10,868 nt of DNA from Larix sibirica (lineage: Eukaryota; Streptophyta; Pinopsida; Pinales; Pinaceae): NCBI GenBank assembly GCA_004151065.3, contig NWUY0300016828.1, positions 51,519 to 62,386 on the forward strand, written 5' to 3'. How positions within the stretch are numbered: the first letter of the stretch is position 1; every line of letters begins with the position of its first letter. The translations under genes and the position numbers were made by a program. Shown one piece after another: positions 1 through 8,360 of this stretch. The notes beneath the pieces were generated by a model, which was not told where the DNA came from, made no database searches, and saw only the letters and a list, made by a program, of their open reading frames with translations.

Positions 1-195
1 TCAGTTTTCTATTGCATCTAACGCACCAAAAGTGACCCTCATTAGCTTGCACATGCCCTTATTCCAAAAATTATTCCAATATGTAATTATTTACAAACAT
101 ACACATTTCATTTTTATATATCAACAATCATTTAAGAAATTAAATCTTAATTTCCCAAAGGCACTAGAGCTCCAACCTCAGCTCTAATACCAAAT
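1..195 (-). mobile_element. Ty3/gypsy-type element, start of internal region (partial)
   Basis: Read on the minus strand, this is the stretch just downstream of a 5' LTR: the primer-binding site at 181-192, then AT-rich untranslated leader running off the left edge. No gag or other coding sequence is reached. The element type is inferred from the LTR end (CACTGGGGTGTTACA on the minus strand) next to an initiator-Met primer-binding site. That combination is characteristic of plant Del/Tekay-like gypsy elements. The structural reading is fairly secure; the lineage is an inference without protein evidence. Confidence 0.55.
181..192 (-). other. Primer-binding site, initiator tRNA-Met type
   Basis: The minus strand reads TGGTATTAGAGC. 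It differs at one base from the usual plant retrotransposon primer-binding site TGGTATCAGAGC, which pairs with the 3' end of initiator tRNA-Met. It lies 3 bases from the inferred LTR end at 196, the usual spacing. The C-to-T change suggests decay, fitting an old element. Confidence 0.65.
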
Positions 196-714
196 TGTAA
201 CACCCCAGTGCTACAACCCTAACAAACTGTAACACACTCAAAGTTAAACAAGACTTAAGACACACAAAATAATATTTTTTTATTTAATGTTTACTATGTT
301 ACATGCATAGTGCATAACTATGCACATTTCCATAAACATTGCACAACAATTACACAACATTGCATAATAGACATAAGTAATTTAGAGGAATCATAGTTAA
401 TCTCGTGTGTCATCATATAAAAATTTGATTTATAAAACATATAACTGATTTTCTAAATATTTATCCATTATCCAAGACCAATTAAAAACTAAGGCTTAGA
501 AAGTAACTTTTCCATATAAATTAATTTTTATTAACTGTGCAATAAATATTTAATTAAGAGATACGCAGCAGTAAAAACACTATATCGTGAGCTGCACAGT
601 AATGGTCAGCTAGATTTAGTAGAATAGCAATACCAAACTTCATGTTATGTATTTTCCATTTTATAATGACAAGGAAAACATAACCTAACCATATTTCAAA
701 CATGGGTTATGTAT

Positions 715-858
715 AATATATTCATTTAAGTTTACTGCGTAGTAATAGATAATAACTACGCAGTAAAGATTTATTAGAATTAATTAATATCTTTTGTGCA
801 CAAAGGACTATGTGCTAAGCATTATTGCAATATATGCATTTAAGCTTACTGCGCACTA
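715..858. repeat. 30-bp imperfect direct repeat, spacing 114 bp
   Basis: Bases 715-744 and 829-858 match at 26 of 30 positions by eye, both containing a CATTTAAG-like block followed by TTACTGCG. Related motifs (ACGCAGCAGTAAAA near 563, CTGCACAGTAATGG near 591) occur nearby, so the stretch looks like a degraded array of short motifs inside the putative LTR. Confidence 0.6.
731..767. repeat. 13-bp perfect inverted repeat (hairpin)
   Basis: The left arm TTTACTGCGTAGT (731-743) is the exact reverse complement of the right arm ACTACGCAGTAAA (755-767), with an 11-base AT-rich loop. It overlaps the first copy of the 30-bp direct repeat. There is no T-run or coding region nearby that would make it a terminator. 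Role unknown. Confidence 0.75.
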
Positions 859-923
859 AAACATATATGCACATTAAAATCCTTCCTAGGATCTGCGCAA
901 CAAAAACTACTTTCAAAATCGTG

Positions 924-969
924 CAATATGATTTGCATAAGTAAAACAATATGATTTGCATAAGTAAAA
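924..969. repeat. Perfect 23-bp tandem duplication
   Basis: A unit containing ATATGATTTGCATAAG occurs twice back to back (924-946 and 947-969) with no differences. Exact identity in an otherwise decayed region indicates a recent slippage or duplication event. Confidence 0.9.
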
Positions 970-1230
970 CAAGGGAAAATATAATTACGCCATAAGGCAT
1001 TCTTTCTGCGAGGATAATCCTTGCTCCTAGAGTAGGATTCTTCGCCTATAGAACCAATAAAATTACGCTAGGTATCCTTATCTCTTTGACCAATAATTCA
1101 TCGCCACCTGGCTGGGTTCTGTGCCACCTGGTCATGGTCCTACGTTCCCGTCACTTCGCATGGTCCTAGGTTCTTTTTGGGAAAGACCATTTATCACGTG
1201 TTTACTCCCACTGCCGCCATATGTTTTCAT

Positions 1231-1334
1231 GTTTTTCGTGTTGCAGAAGTTACCTGTTACCTGTTGAAGTTAGGTTTTACCATTTGTGTTTTTCGTGTTC
1301 CAGAAGTTACCTGTTGAAGTTAGGTTTTACCATT
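1231..1334. repeat. Tandem duplication, 57-bp period
   Basis: GTTTTTCGTGTTGCAGAAGT at 1231 recurs from 1288 with one change. Both copies continue through GAAGTTAGGTTTTACCATT. The first copy has an extra duplicated TTACCTG, which accounts for the length difference. The second copy is followed by a third partial TTTTACCAT and then ATGGCAGACGAAGG at 1345. The region lies between the LTR and the TOP6A pseudogene, and no gene is recognised in it. Confidence 0.8.
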
Positions 1335-1440
1335 AGATTTTACCATGGCAGACGAAGGTCACTTCAAGTTATTAACTTCGCATTTCTTGTGTCCAAATCG
1401 TGGAGCAACTTGAACATTGTTGGAGGGCACAGGGGTCCTG

Positions 1441-1475
1441 AACATTTATGCCATTACTGCTACCATGTTCTACTG
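1441..1475 (+). pseudogene. Possible remnant of TOP6A catalytic-tyrosine segment
   Basis: Translation gives NIYAITATMFYC, which can be aligned loosely with the family's NIHVTKRDLFYTD segment that carries the catalytic tyrosine. It is in the same frame as the start of the main pseudogene at 1576. About 100 extra bases lie between, where the family has only a few residues. They could be an insertion or intron remnant: a GT at 1501 and an AG at 1580-1581 after a pyrimidine-rich tract are present. The match is short and could be chance. Confidence 0.3.
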
Positions 1476-1575
1476 TAGGAATAGGGCGAGTTCACAGTAG
1501 GTGTATCTCTCAACTCGGCTTTTCTCCTATGTTTCTTTCATGTGTTTATTGGATTTTCTCCTTTGTTTCTTCTAT

Positions 1576-2148
1576 GATCAGGGCCAGTCCAATGGCCTCC
1601 TCGACGATGTGCACCTAAGCCTGCATGAGATCGAGTCTTAATGTCAACCTCAATGTTGTGGTGTTTTAAAAGGGCATTGTTGTTGGTTGCCTCATCTTCT
1701 CTGACGACCGAATCAACTGCACAAATATGGGCGTCAGAGGCAAGGCCATACCTCCCAGCATTGACTGACCGTGTCGGTGACATGGAGAGTGATGCCCTCC
1801 TCATTGTTCTTGTCGAAAAGGATGGAACCCTCATGAGGCAGTTGTATACTTCCCATGTCATTATTACTACCAAGGGACAGCTGGATGTAGCCACAAGGCT
1901 CTTCTTAAAGAAGACGAAGATGGAACTGAAGCTCCCTATTCTCGCCCTAGTTTTAAAGATCATGTCAATTTACATGTGAAGATCCAAGAATATGGAACAT
2001 GACAGTTAGAAACTCACCACACCTGATATCATGTGGCTAGGGATTCGACCCTCCAACCTCGACAAGTACCATATTCCCGAGTAGTGTCGGTTGCCCATGA
2101 CGGATCAGGATATCAAGACGGGTAAAGATTTGCTAGAGGAGGATTTTG
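1576..2148 (+). pseudogene. DNA topoisomerase VI subunit A (TOP6A/SPO11-3-like) pseudogene
   Basis: In plants the intact protein is the DNA-cleaving A subunit of topoisomerase VI, a nuclear type IIB enzyme needed for endoreduplication. The relic reads in three successive frames. 1576-1617 gives DQGQSNGLLDDVHL. 1619-1765 gives ACMRSSLNV, then [26 protein letters not shown]. From 1770 to 2147 come [45 protein letters not shown], then LTTPDI-WLGIRPSNLDKY, CRLPMTDQDIKTGKDLLEED. These blocks follow the family order through the TOPRIM region. Lesions: a frame change near 1618; TAA at 1667; a 4-base duplication at 1766-1769; about 18 net bases lost around 1843-1859; six codons missing after ALV, which in the family encode the DxD metal-binding motif; TGA at 1977; TAG at 2007; TAG at 2082 where the family has Gln. 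The last ~50 residues and most of the N-terminal half are absent. It cannot encode an enzyme. Family recalled from memory; order and density of matches make it secure. Confidence 0.9.
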
Positions 2149-2149
2149 N

Positions 2150-2177
2150 TATATATATATATATATATTTTTTTTTT
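2150..2177. repeat. (TA)n microsatellite followed by T-run
   Basis: About nine TA units (2150-2168) run into ten T bases (2168-2177), with an ambiguous base at 2149. The tract begins exactly where TOP6A similarity stops. The run may be mis-sized in the assembly. Confidence 0.9.
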
Positions 2178-2180
2178 AAA

Positions 2181-3203
2181 TAACAAAATTTTATTCACAT
2201 TTACATGTAAAATCAACTTTAGTGTATGATAAGAATTGTATCTTTTTATATTAAAAACCTAGCTTAAGAAAGAAAGTGTATAACCTAAAAAAATATTACA
2301 TGAAAACAATACTGAAATAACAATAAACATGAAAAGCCTCAAAGAATAATGACTTAATTTTACTAATAATAAAATCTAATGCATGCAATCTCTAAGGCTA
2401 AAAAGATGCAAACAACATAACTAAATGTTCACATATCAAGTAAATGCTAACTAAATTCATTGGAAATAAGGGAAGCGATCTCCTAAAAGATGGATGTTGC
2501 TATGGGTGTTTCCTCTTTTGGGGAGTGCATACTAATGTCCCTCTTGGTTTAACTTGAAAACATCCTCACTATCCCCTTTCTTTAACTTGAAAGTGGATTC
2601 GTTATCCTCCCAATTTAGTTATGCTAGTAATGTTGAGTGTGGCTTTGCCATACAAACAGGTTTGTTTGCTTGGAAGATTGTGCTAAGATGGAACATTGAG
2701 CGGTTGATGTAACTGCTCTCATTTGGGTCTTCCTTTGGGTAAGGTTCTATATTTGTCATTGTTAAACCATCTGTATGTGTTGTACTGAATTAATGAGGTT
2801 TCTTATACAAAGATAAAAGGCTAGGGTTGTGTGTAAATCTATGAATATTTGTAATCCTTTTAGGAATCATACGTGTAAGAGAAACTGATCAAAAGACATG
2901 TGCATTTAATAGGTAGTGTATTGGTGTAGATGGTAGTTGGAGTAACTGGACAATATTGAAGAATTTTAGGACCTAAGTGATTTTTCCCTTTGACTCATGA
3001 GCTAATGCCAAAAATATTGTGATGCTCCATGGTGAATTGGTGACCTATGGACAAGGAGATGATGCTACTAGGTTAGGATGATGTTTATATGATATTGTGA
3101 ATTGAATTTGATAGAGCTTGGAAGCGATCTCCCTCAATGCTAAGTGTTGGTTTTCCACTAGAGATGGTGTGGTAGGGTGGTGGGTGTCAACCATGAAAAT
3201 TGA
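2181..3203. other. Gene-free AT-rich interval
   Basis: No recognisable gene on either strand. The left third is very AT-rich. Two short echoes are visible: GGAAGCGATCTCC occurs at 2471 and again at 3120, and 2547-2618 holds two tandem units beginning TTTAACTTGAAA. The second unit ends TCCTCCCAATTTAG and resembles the sub-repeat of the 1.79-kb units. The minus-strand reading frame at 3045-3302 crosses the edge of the large repeat and shows no family features. Confidence 0.5.
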
Positions 3204-4680
3204 GTGTCTACTAGCTAAAGGATATGTGTATTGATAATTCGTTATATTTGTTTCGTTGATGTTAGTAAGATAATGAACCCAATGGAAAAATGTTTGTTGC
3301 AACCCATATGCTAGGCCTATATGGAGTGATATCTAATGTTGGTAGATGACCATGTATCATCCCTTAGCAAAGAGATGAGGTGAACAACTGCGATATATTG
3401 AGACATAGAGGGGCATAGAAAGTAATGCTCCTTTGAATGTGTAGACACAAGTGATAATTATTGGTGCATGTACTTGCATAGTATATTGCTATCAAATGTT
3501 GGAGAGAAGTCTGCATACTTAGAGTAGATTATGTCTCCCAAGTGTTGTGAACCTATGAGTGTATTTATGGAGCAATTGAGGCTTTGAAATTTGTATAAGG
3601 AAAACCAAAAGAGTGACACCAAAGAGGGCTCCATATATGATGCTATAATGCTGTGGTAAAAGTGTCATCGAGTGCATGAGAGAAAATGAGTGTGTTGGAT
3701 GTATAGGGGCAATGGAAGTACAATATCTATCCTTAATAAGGAACGCCAATTGCCAAATGAATTGTGCCATTGCTCCAGGATTGGAAACACATTGGAGATA
3801 ACCGCACAACTTGTAAGTTGATATAAAATGGATCAATGTTGTGTTGTAGAATCCACCTATGTATGAGTATTGCTTTGAGTAACTATTGAAAAAATATAAT
3901 GAGGGAGTTAAAATGGTTAACTAGAAGTGTGGAACGTTGAGGTTTGTGTTGAAATGCTATGCATTGAAGTTGCAATGTGATAGTGATATCAGTTGTGCTG
4001 AATGAATGGAAGAGTGGGAGCTTCCTAGGTTACCTCCTGTAGTGGATGAGTTACACATATAGAGTTAATCTTCATTGGGAAAAGTGTATGAGATTTCAAG
4101 TAGTAGGTAGAATGTGTCTTTGTATGATATGGATTATGTGCATGTTGGTAGTAATTGTTATTACTGAACTGCATGATGTGACTCATTTGAGGAAAATATT
4201 TCTAGCCTTGCTCAATAATTTGTCTTCTTGACTATTTTGAAATGAGATAAGGATTCTAGAGATAGTTTTGAGTTAAATATTTTGATGCTATAGAAGATAA
4301 GAGCATTATTGACATCACAGTTTGAGAGATACGAAGAGATATTTGAGAGCAACTTGTATGTAAGGCTAATAATTGATGTTGATATGTTCATTAGTGGAGT
4401 TGTCATAAGGATAAAGAATGGGTACAACTAATACATCAAATATGATGGTACATGTCAGATTACAAAAAATGACATCCATAAAAGAATAAGAATATCAAGA
4501 GAGAATAATTCTTTAAATAAAGAAAACACAATATCCTTAAATTCAATAAACATATAAATAGAGATCACCCAAATTAATTCAGTTTGACACCAAGGTAGAT
4601 TGTTTCACATATCTAACTACTTAATAAATATTAGGCCAATAACACTCTACCTTGCTGATATCTTTCCTCTCGATTTACAT

Positions 4681-4700
4681 GGAAAGCATCCCTGCTTTCC
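4681..4700. other. Hairpin 1, GGAAAGCA stem
   Basis: Perfect 8-bp stem GGAAAGCA/TGCTTTCC with loop TCCC. First of four occurrences in the window (others at 4772, 6478 and 6568). The loop varies between occurrences. Confidence 0.8.
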
Positions 4701-4771
4701 TCCCATTTAGAAAAAATGTCTGTCAAATTTAATAAAGCAACTAATAACAAATATTTCCTCTTGATTTACTT

Positions 4772-4791
4772 GGAAAGCATCATTGCTTTCC
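4772..4791. other. Hairpin 2, GGAAAGCA stem
   Basis: Same 8-bp stem as at 4681, with loop TCAT. It lies in the second sub-repeat unit of copy 1. Confidence 0.8.
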
Positions 4792-4886
4792 TCCCATTTA
4801 GAAAAAAATGATTGTCAAATTTGATAAAGCAACTAGTAACAATATGGATTTCCATGTAGACACGGGCGACATGCCTATGCATGTAC

Positions 4887-4902
4887 AACCCCTGAGGGGG
4901 TT
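4887..4902. other. AACCCC/GGGGTT hairpin, copy 1
   Basis: 6-bp perfect stem with a TGAG loop, inside the best-conserved tail of the 1.79-kb unit (about 4834-4994). An identical hairpin lies at 6683-6698 in copy 2. Confidence 0.7.
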
Positions 4903-6477
4903 CACCATGTAGACAGCTCTACAAGAAAATAGGAGCAAAAATATCTCATGTAGAGAAAAAGTAATGTCCGTGACTTCACAGTTCTCCATTATTGTGTGTC
5001 TACTATCTAAAGGATATGGGTATTGATAATTCGTTATATCTATTTCGTTGATGCTAGTAAGATAATGAACCCAATGCAAAAATGTTTGTTGCAACCCATA
5101 TGCTATTCCTATATGGAGTGATATCTAGTGTGGTAGATGACCATGTATCAACCCTTAGCAAAGAGATGAGGTGAACCACTGCGATCATATATTGAGACAT
5201 AGAGCGACATAGAAAGTAATGCTCCTTCTGAATGTGTAGACTCAAGTGATAGTTATTGGTGCATGTACTTGCATAGTATGTTGCTATCAAATGTTGGAGA
5301 GAAGTCTGCATACTTAGAGTAGATTTTGTCTCCCAAGTGTTGTGAACCTATGAGTGTATTTATGGAGCAATTGAGGCTTTGAAATTTGTATAAGGAAAAC
5401 CAAAAGACTGACACCAAAGAGGGCTCCATATCTGATGCTATAATGCTGTGGTAAAGGTGTCATCGAGTGCATGAGAGAAAATGACTGTGTTGGATGTATA
5501 GGGGCAATGGAAGTACAATATGTATCCTTAATAAGGAATGCCAATTGCCAAATGAATTGTGCCATTGCTTTAGGCTTGGAGACACATTGGAGATAACCAC
5601 ACAACTTGTAAGTTGATATAAAATAGATCAGTGTTGTGTTGTAGAATCCACCTATGTATGAGTATTGCTTTGAGCAACTATTGACAAACTATAATTAGTG
5701 AGTGAAAATGGTTATCTAGAAGTGTGGAACGTTGAGGTTTGTGTTGAAATGCTATGTCTTGAAGTTGCAATGTGATAGTGATATCGGTTGTGCTGAATGA
5801 ATGGAAGAGTGGGAGCTTCCTAGGTTACCTCCTGTAGTGGATGAGTTACACATATTGAGTTAATCTTCATTAGGAAAAGTGTCTGAATTTTATAGTAGGT
5901 AGAATGTGTCTCTGTATGATATGGATTATGTGCATGTTGGTAGTAATTGTCATTATTGTTGCATGATGTGACTCATTTGAGGAAAATATTCCTAGCCTTG
6001 CTCAATAATTTGTCTTCTTGACTATTTTGAAATGAGATAAGGATTCTAGAGATAGTTTTGAATTAAATATTTTGATGCTATAGAAGATAAGAGCGTTATC
6101 AACATCACACTTTGAGAGATATGAAGAGATATTTGAGAGCAACTTGTATGTAAGGCTAATAATTGATGTTGATATGTTCTTTAGTGGAGTTTTCATAAGG
6201 ATAAACAATGGATACAACTAGTACATCATATATGATGGTACATGTCAGGTTATAAAAAATGACATTACAAAAAATGACATCCATAAAATAATAAAAATTT
6301 CCAGAAAGAATAATTCTTAAAAAAAACACAATATCCTTAAATTCAATTAACATATAAATAGAAATCATCCAAAGTAATTCAGTTTGACATCAAGGTAGAT
6401 TGTTTCACCTATCTAACTAAATAAATATTAGGCCAATAACACTCTACCTTGCCGATATCTTTCCTCTGGATTTACAT

Positions 6478-6497
6478 GAAAAGCATCCCTGCTTTCC
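6478..6497. other. Hairpin 3, stem with one mismatch
   Basis: Reads GAAAAGCA-TCCC-TGCTTTCC. The second stem position has changed, leaving one mismatched pair, and the loop equals that of hairpin 1. Confidence 0.75.
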
Positions 6498-6567
6498 TCC
6501 CATTTAGAAAAACGACTGTACAATTTGATAAAGCAACTAAAAACATATCTTTCCTCTCGATTTACTT

Positions 6568-6587
6568 GGAAAGCATTGCTGCTTTCC
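6568..6587. other. Hairpin 4, GGAAAGCA stem
   Basis: Perfect 8-bp stem as at 4681, with loop TTGC. The loop has changed twice relative to its counterpart at 4772 while the stem is intact. Confidence 0.8.
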
Positions 6588-6682
6588 TCCCATTTAGAAA
6601 AAAATGATTGTCAAATTTGATAAAGCAACTAGTAACAACATGGATTTCCATGTAGACACGGGCGACATGCCTATGCATGTAC

Positions 6683-6698
6683 AACCCCTGAGGGGGTT
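6683..6698. other. AACCCC/GGGGTT hairpin, copy 2
   Basis: Identical to 4887-4902. The surrounding tail of about 160 bases differs from copy 1 at only four positions by eye. Confidence 0.7.
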
Positions 6699-6790
6699 CA
6701 CCATGTAGACAGCTCTGCAAGAACATAGGAGCAAAAATATCTCATGTAGAGAAAAAGTAATGTCCGTGACTTCACAGTTGTCCATTATTG

Positions 6791-8260
6791 CATACCATTC
6801 CCTAGAAGCAGAGCCAGTTGGTTCCCACTGATCCCACCATGACCATCACGGTGTATCGGGCCATTGATGCATGACATAAAGTTGTCGTCGTCCCGTCCTT
6901 TCTGTAAATTAACACCAGGTCAGAGAAAGCTAGCCAAGCTAATCGCCAGCTATTGTTTTAGCAACGAACTGTATTGTCCAAGCTAGATGAAAAATGAGGA
7001 CCCAAATTGCAAAAAAAGGCGAGTAGTAGACCGTAGAAATCTAGCCACTGGATCAATGTATAGAGCTTTACTAAAATCTAGCACTGAATCAAAGAGAATA
7101 ATGAGTCCCATGTAATCATCGGCATATGTATCCAGTGATCCACCTTTAAACCCTTGTCCACGATGGAATTTTGGAAGTCAACACTCAAGCCAACCATAAA
7201 AATTATCATGGTTGGGAATAGTCCAAGAAATTTACTGGGTGCTTTTTCGGGAACAATAAAATCCTGCACAGGTGCATCTTTGAACGAATTTGGTACACAA
7301 GCCGGCCATCATTCGACCCTCTACTGGGCCCTCTAGCATTCTAGATCCTTCAGGCAATGGTGGAAGCTTCTTGTTTGTTGTTCACATCACTCCGTGCTGT
7401 GTCAGTAAGGCAACCATGGCGCCTCTCCCCTCTATAGAGCCACGGATGCTGCTACCAAGGTGCCAGGAACCAAAACTTGCTGTGGCCAAAGGTTGCGTGA
7501 CATGATTGGTCACATCAAAACACAGGCTTCACTAATGCATGTTTTTCTACATCATCGAGGCCACCTTTACTGGAAAAGCCAAGAGCATTGGAAAAGGAAC
7601 ACCTTTACTGGGGTTGTAATGTGTAATCATCATTGGGCTAGGTTGCCATCCTTTTAATCCAACATAGAAAAGAAGATGAAGAAAACGCTGGCATTAACAT
7701 AATCTGAGTTGCAGGTCCGGGTTGAAATTGAGTATTAATAAGTGTAGACTGTGAAAGAGGAGAGTCATTCTTGAAGGGTTGTGACGACTAACGACTCCAG
7801 TGGAGATAAGGCTTAAGCCACCACTATTTAATGCTTGACACAGAATTTGAACCTCTTAAGTGGTTGTCTAGTGATGTCATCCGTCCATCATTCACCCTGT
7901 GGCTATTGCCAAGATACCTTTGCAACTCGCCCACCAAACTTTCTAGATCCTAGGTTTTGTGTTTCAGCTTTGTCGGTCTGCCGCAGAGTCCAGGCATTTA
8001 ACATATTATCGCATGTTTTTGCATGGTACATTCTATGATTCTAGAGCTCCAAGGTGGGAAACTATGACATCACAGAGAGAAGATGTGGACTAGGTGGGAA
8101 TGGCTTTGATAAGAGGTGGGAAATGGGAATTTTAGACAACCAATAAGCACCTCGTAATAATTAGTTAATACAGTTACAAGGTTATGATAAATATGACATG
8201 ATGATTTAGTTTTACTATATATTTGGGTTAACATCCACTCTATATCGTCCATTTATATCC
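6791..8260. other. Unassigned interval, locally GC-richer
   Basis: No gene recognised. Composition between about 6830 and 7660 is more balanced than in the flanks, with overlapping open frames of 60-71 codons on both strands (for example 7078-7269 minus and 7290-7505 plus). None shows a known motif, and neighbouring frames are full of stops. This could be an old gene or transposon fragment too decayed to name. A triple GGTGGGAA motif occurs at about 8054, 8095 and 8117. The right third is again AT-rich. Confidence 0.4.
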
Positions 8261-8327
8261 TAGAGATTGAGATCTATCAGTAATCCTAAAAGCAAATATA
8301 CTTATATATATATGAGTAAAATATTGA

Positions 8328-8329
<2 letters not shown>

Positions 8330-8359
<30 letters not shown>
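8330..8359. repeat. (TA)15 microsatellite
   Basis: An uninterrupted TA run, set in a longer AT-only-like stretch (about 8290-8530) with repeated TATATTAATATATACA-type motifs. The plus-strand frame at 8267-8521 is low-complexity and not a gene. Confidence 0.95.

Positions 8360-8360
<1 letters not shown>

Larger units (their letters stand above)
196..1000 (-). mobile_element. LTR of gypsy-type element (right boundary unknown)
   Basis: The plus strand begins TGTAACACCCCAGTG at 196, which on the minus strand is an LTR 3' end (…GGGGTGTTACA). The rest is AT-rich, gene-free DNA with small internal repeats (see separate entries). The opposite end should show GGGTGTTACA on the plus strand, and no convincing match was found, so the LTR may be truncated, diverged or longer than drawn. 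The right boundary given here is only where base composition changes, near 1000. A weaker echo of the terminus, CTGTAACACACTC, occurs at 219-231. Confidence 0.4.
4663..4843. repeat. Nested 91-bp tandem sub-repeat in copy 1
   Basis: Two adjacent units (4663-4753, 4754-4843) each run TTTCCTC…GATTTAC…, a GGAAAGCA/TGCTTTCC hairpin, TCCCATTTAGAAAAA, then AAAGCAACTA-TAACAA. They differ from each other more than the two large copies do, so the small duplication predates the large one. Confidence 0.85.
3204..4994. repeat. 1.79-kb tandem repeat unit, copy 1
   Basis: The unit begins GTGTCTACTA and ends CCATTATTG, and is followed one base later by copy 2 in the same orientation. Offsets between matching landmarks stay at 1790-1796 along the whole length, so it is a single head-to-tail duplication with small indels. 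In 3601-3731 I count about 5 differences from copy 2. No terminal inverted repeats, primer-binding site or domain is recognised. Minus-strand frames (3519-3836, 4212-4427) recur in copy 2, but most substitutions between copies change the amino acid, so they look non-coding. Confidence 0.9.
6460..6639. repeat. Nested 90-bp tandem sub-repeat in copy 2
   Basis: Counterpart of 4663-4843: units at 6460-6549 and 6550-6639. The second unit is nearly identical to the second unit of copy 1 (4754-4843). The first unit has drifted more, including around AAAAACGACTGTACAA. Confidence 0.85.
4996..6790. repeat. 1.79-kb tandem repeat unit, copy 2
   Basis: Second copy of the unit that starts at 3204, again from GTGTCTACTA to CCATTATTG. 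The sequence after 6790 (CATACCATTCC…) has no counterpart in copy 1. Small indels distinguish the copies, for example an extra block near 6256-6275 where a TTACAAAAAATGACAT stretch is doubled. Divergence of a few percent dates the duplication as old but far younger than the TOP6A relic. Frames at 5314-5604, 6002-6217 and 6594-6785 on the minus strand match those in copy 1 and are not supported as genes. Confidence 0.9.

Noticed and set aside
1345-1420. ATGGCAGACGAAGG as the original TOP6A start codon
   Set aside because: The reading frame after it does not resemble the family N-terminus and stops at 1411. Similarity cannot be followed this far upstream.
1221-1478. Plus-strand open frame of 85 codons
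   Set aside because: Much of it is the translation of the 57-bp tandem duplication. No family features and not in frame with the TOP6A blocks.
1538-1963. Minus-strand open frame of 141 codons, the longest in the window
   Set aside because: It lies antisense to the TOP6A relic, whose plus-strand blocks are clearly recognisable. It is a shadow frame.
3519-3836. Minus-strand open frame of 105 codons with a 96-codon counterpart at 5314-5604
   Set aside because: It recurs only because the DNA is duplicated. About eight of ten or so substitutions between the copies change the amino acid, there is no known motif, and the start is not conserved.
4681-4700. GGAAAGCA hairpin as a transcription terminator
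   Set aside because: No T-run follows and no gene ends here. It is part of a tandem repeat in nuclear plant DNA.
3204-6790. Two LTRs of one element
   Set aside because: The copies touch each other with no internal region, primer-binding site or polypurine tract between them, so a tandem duplication fits better.
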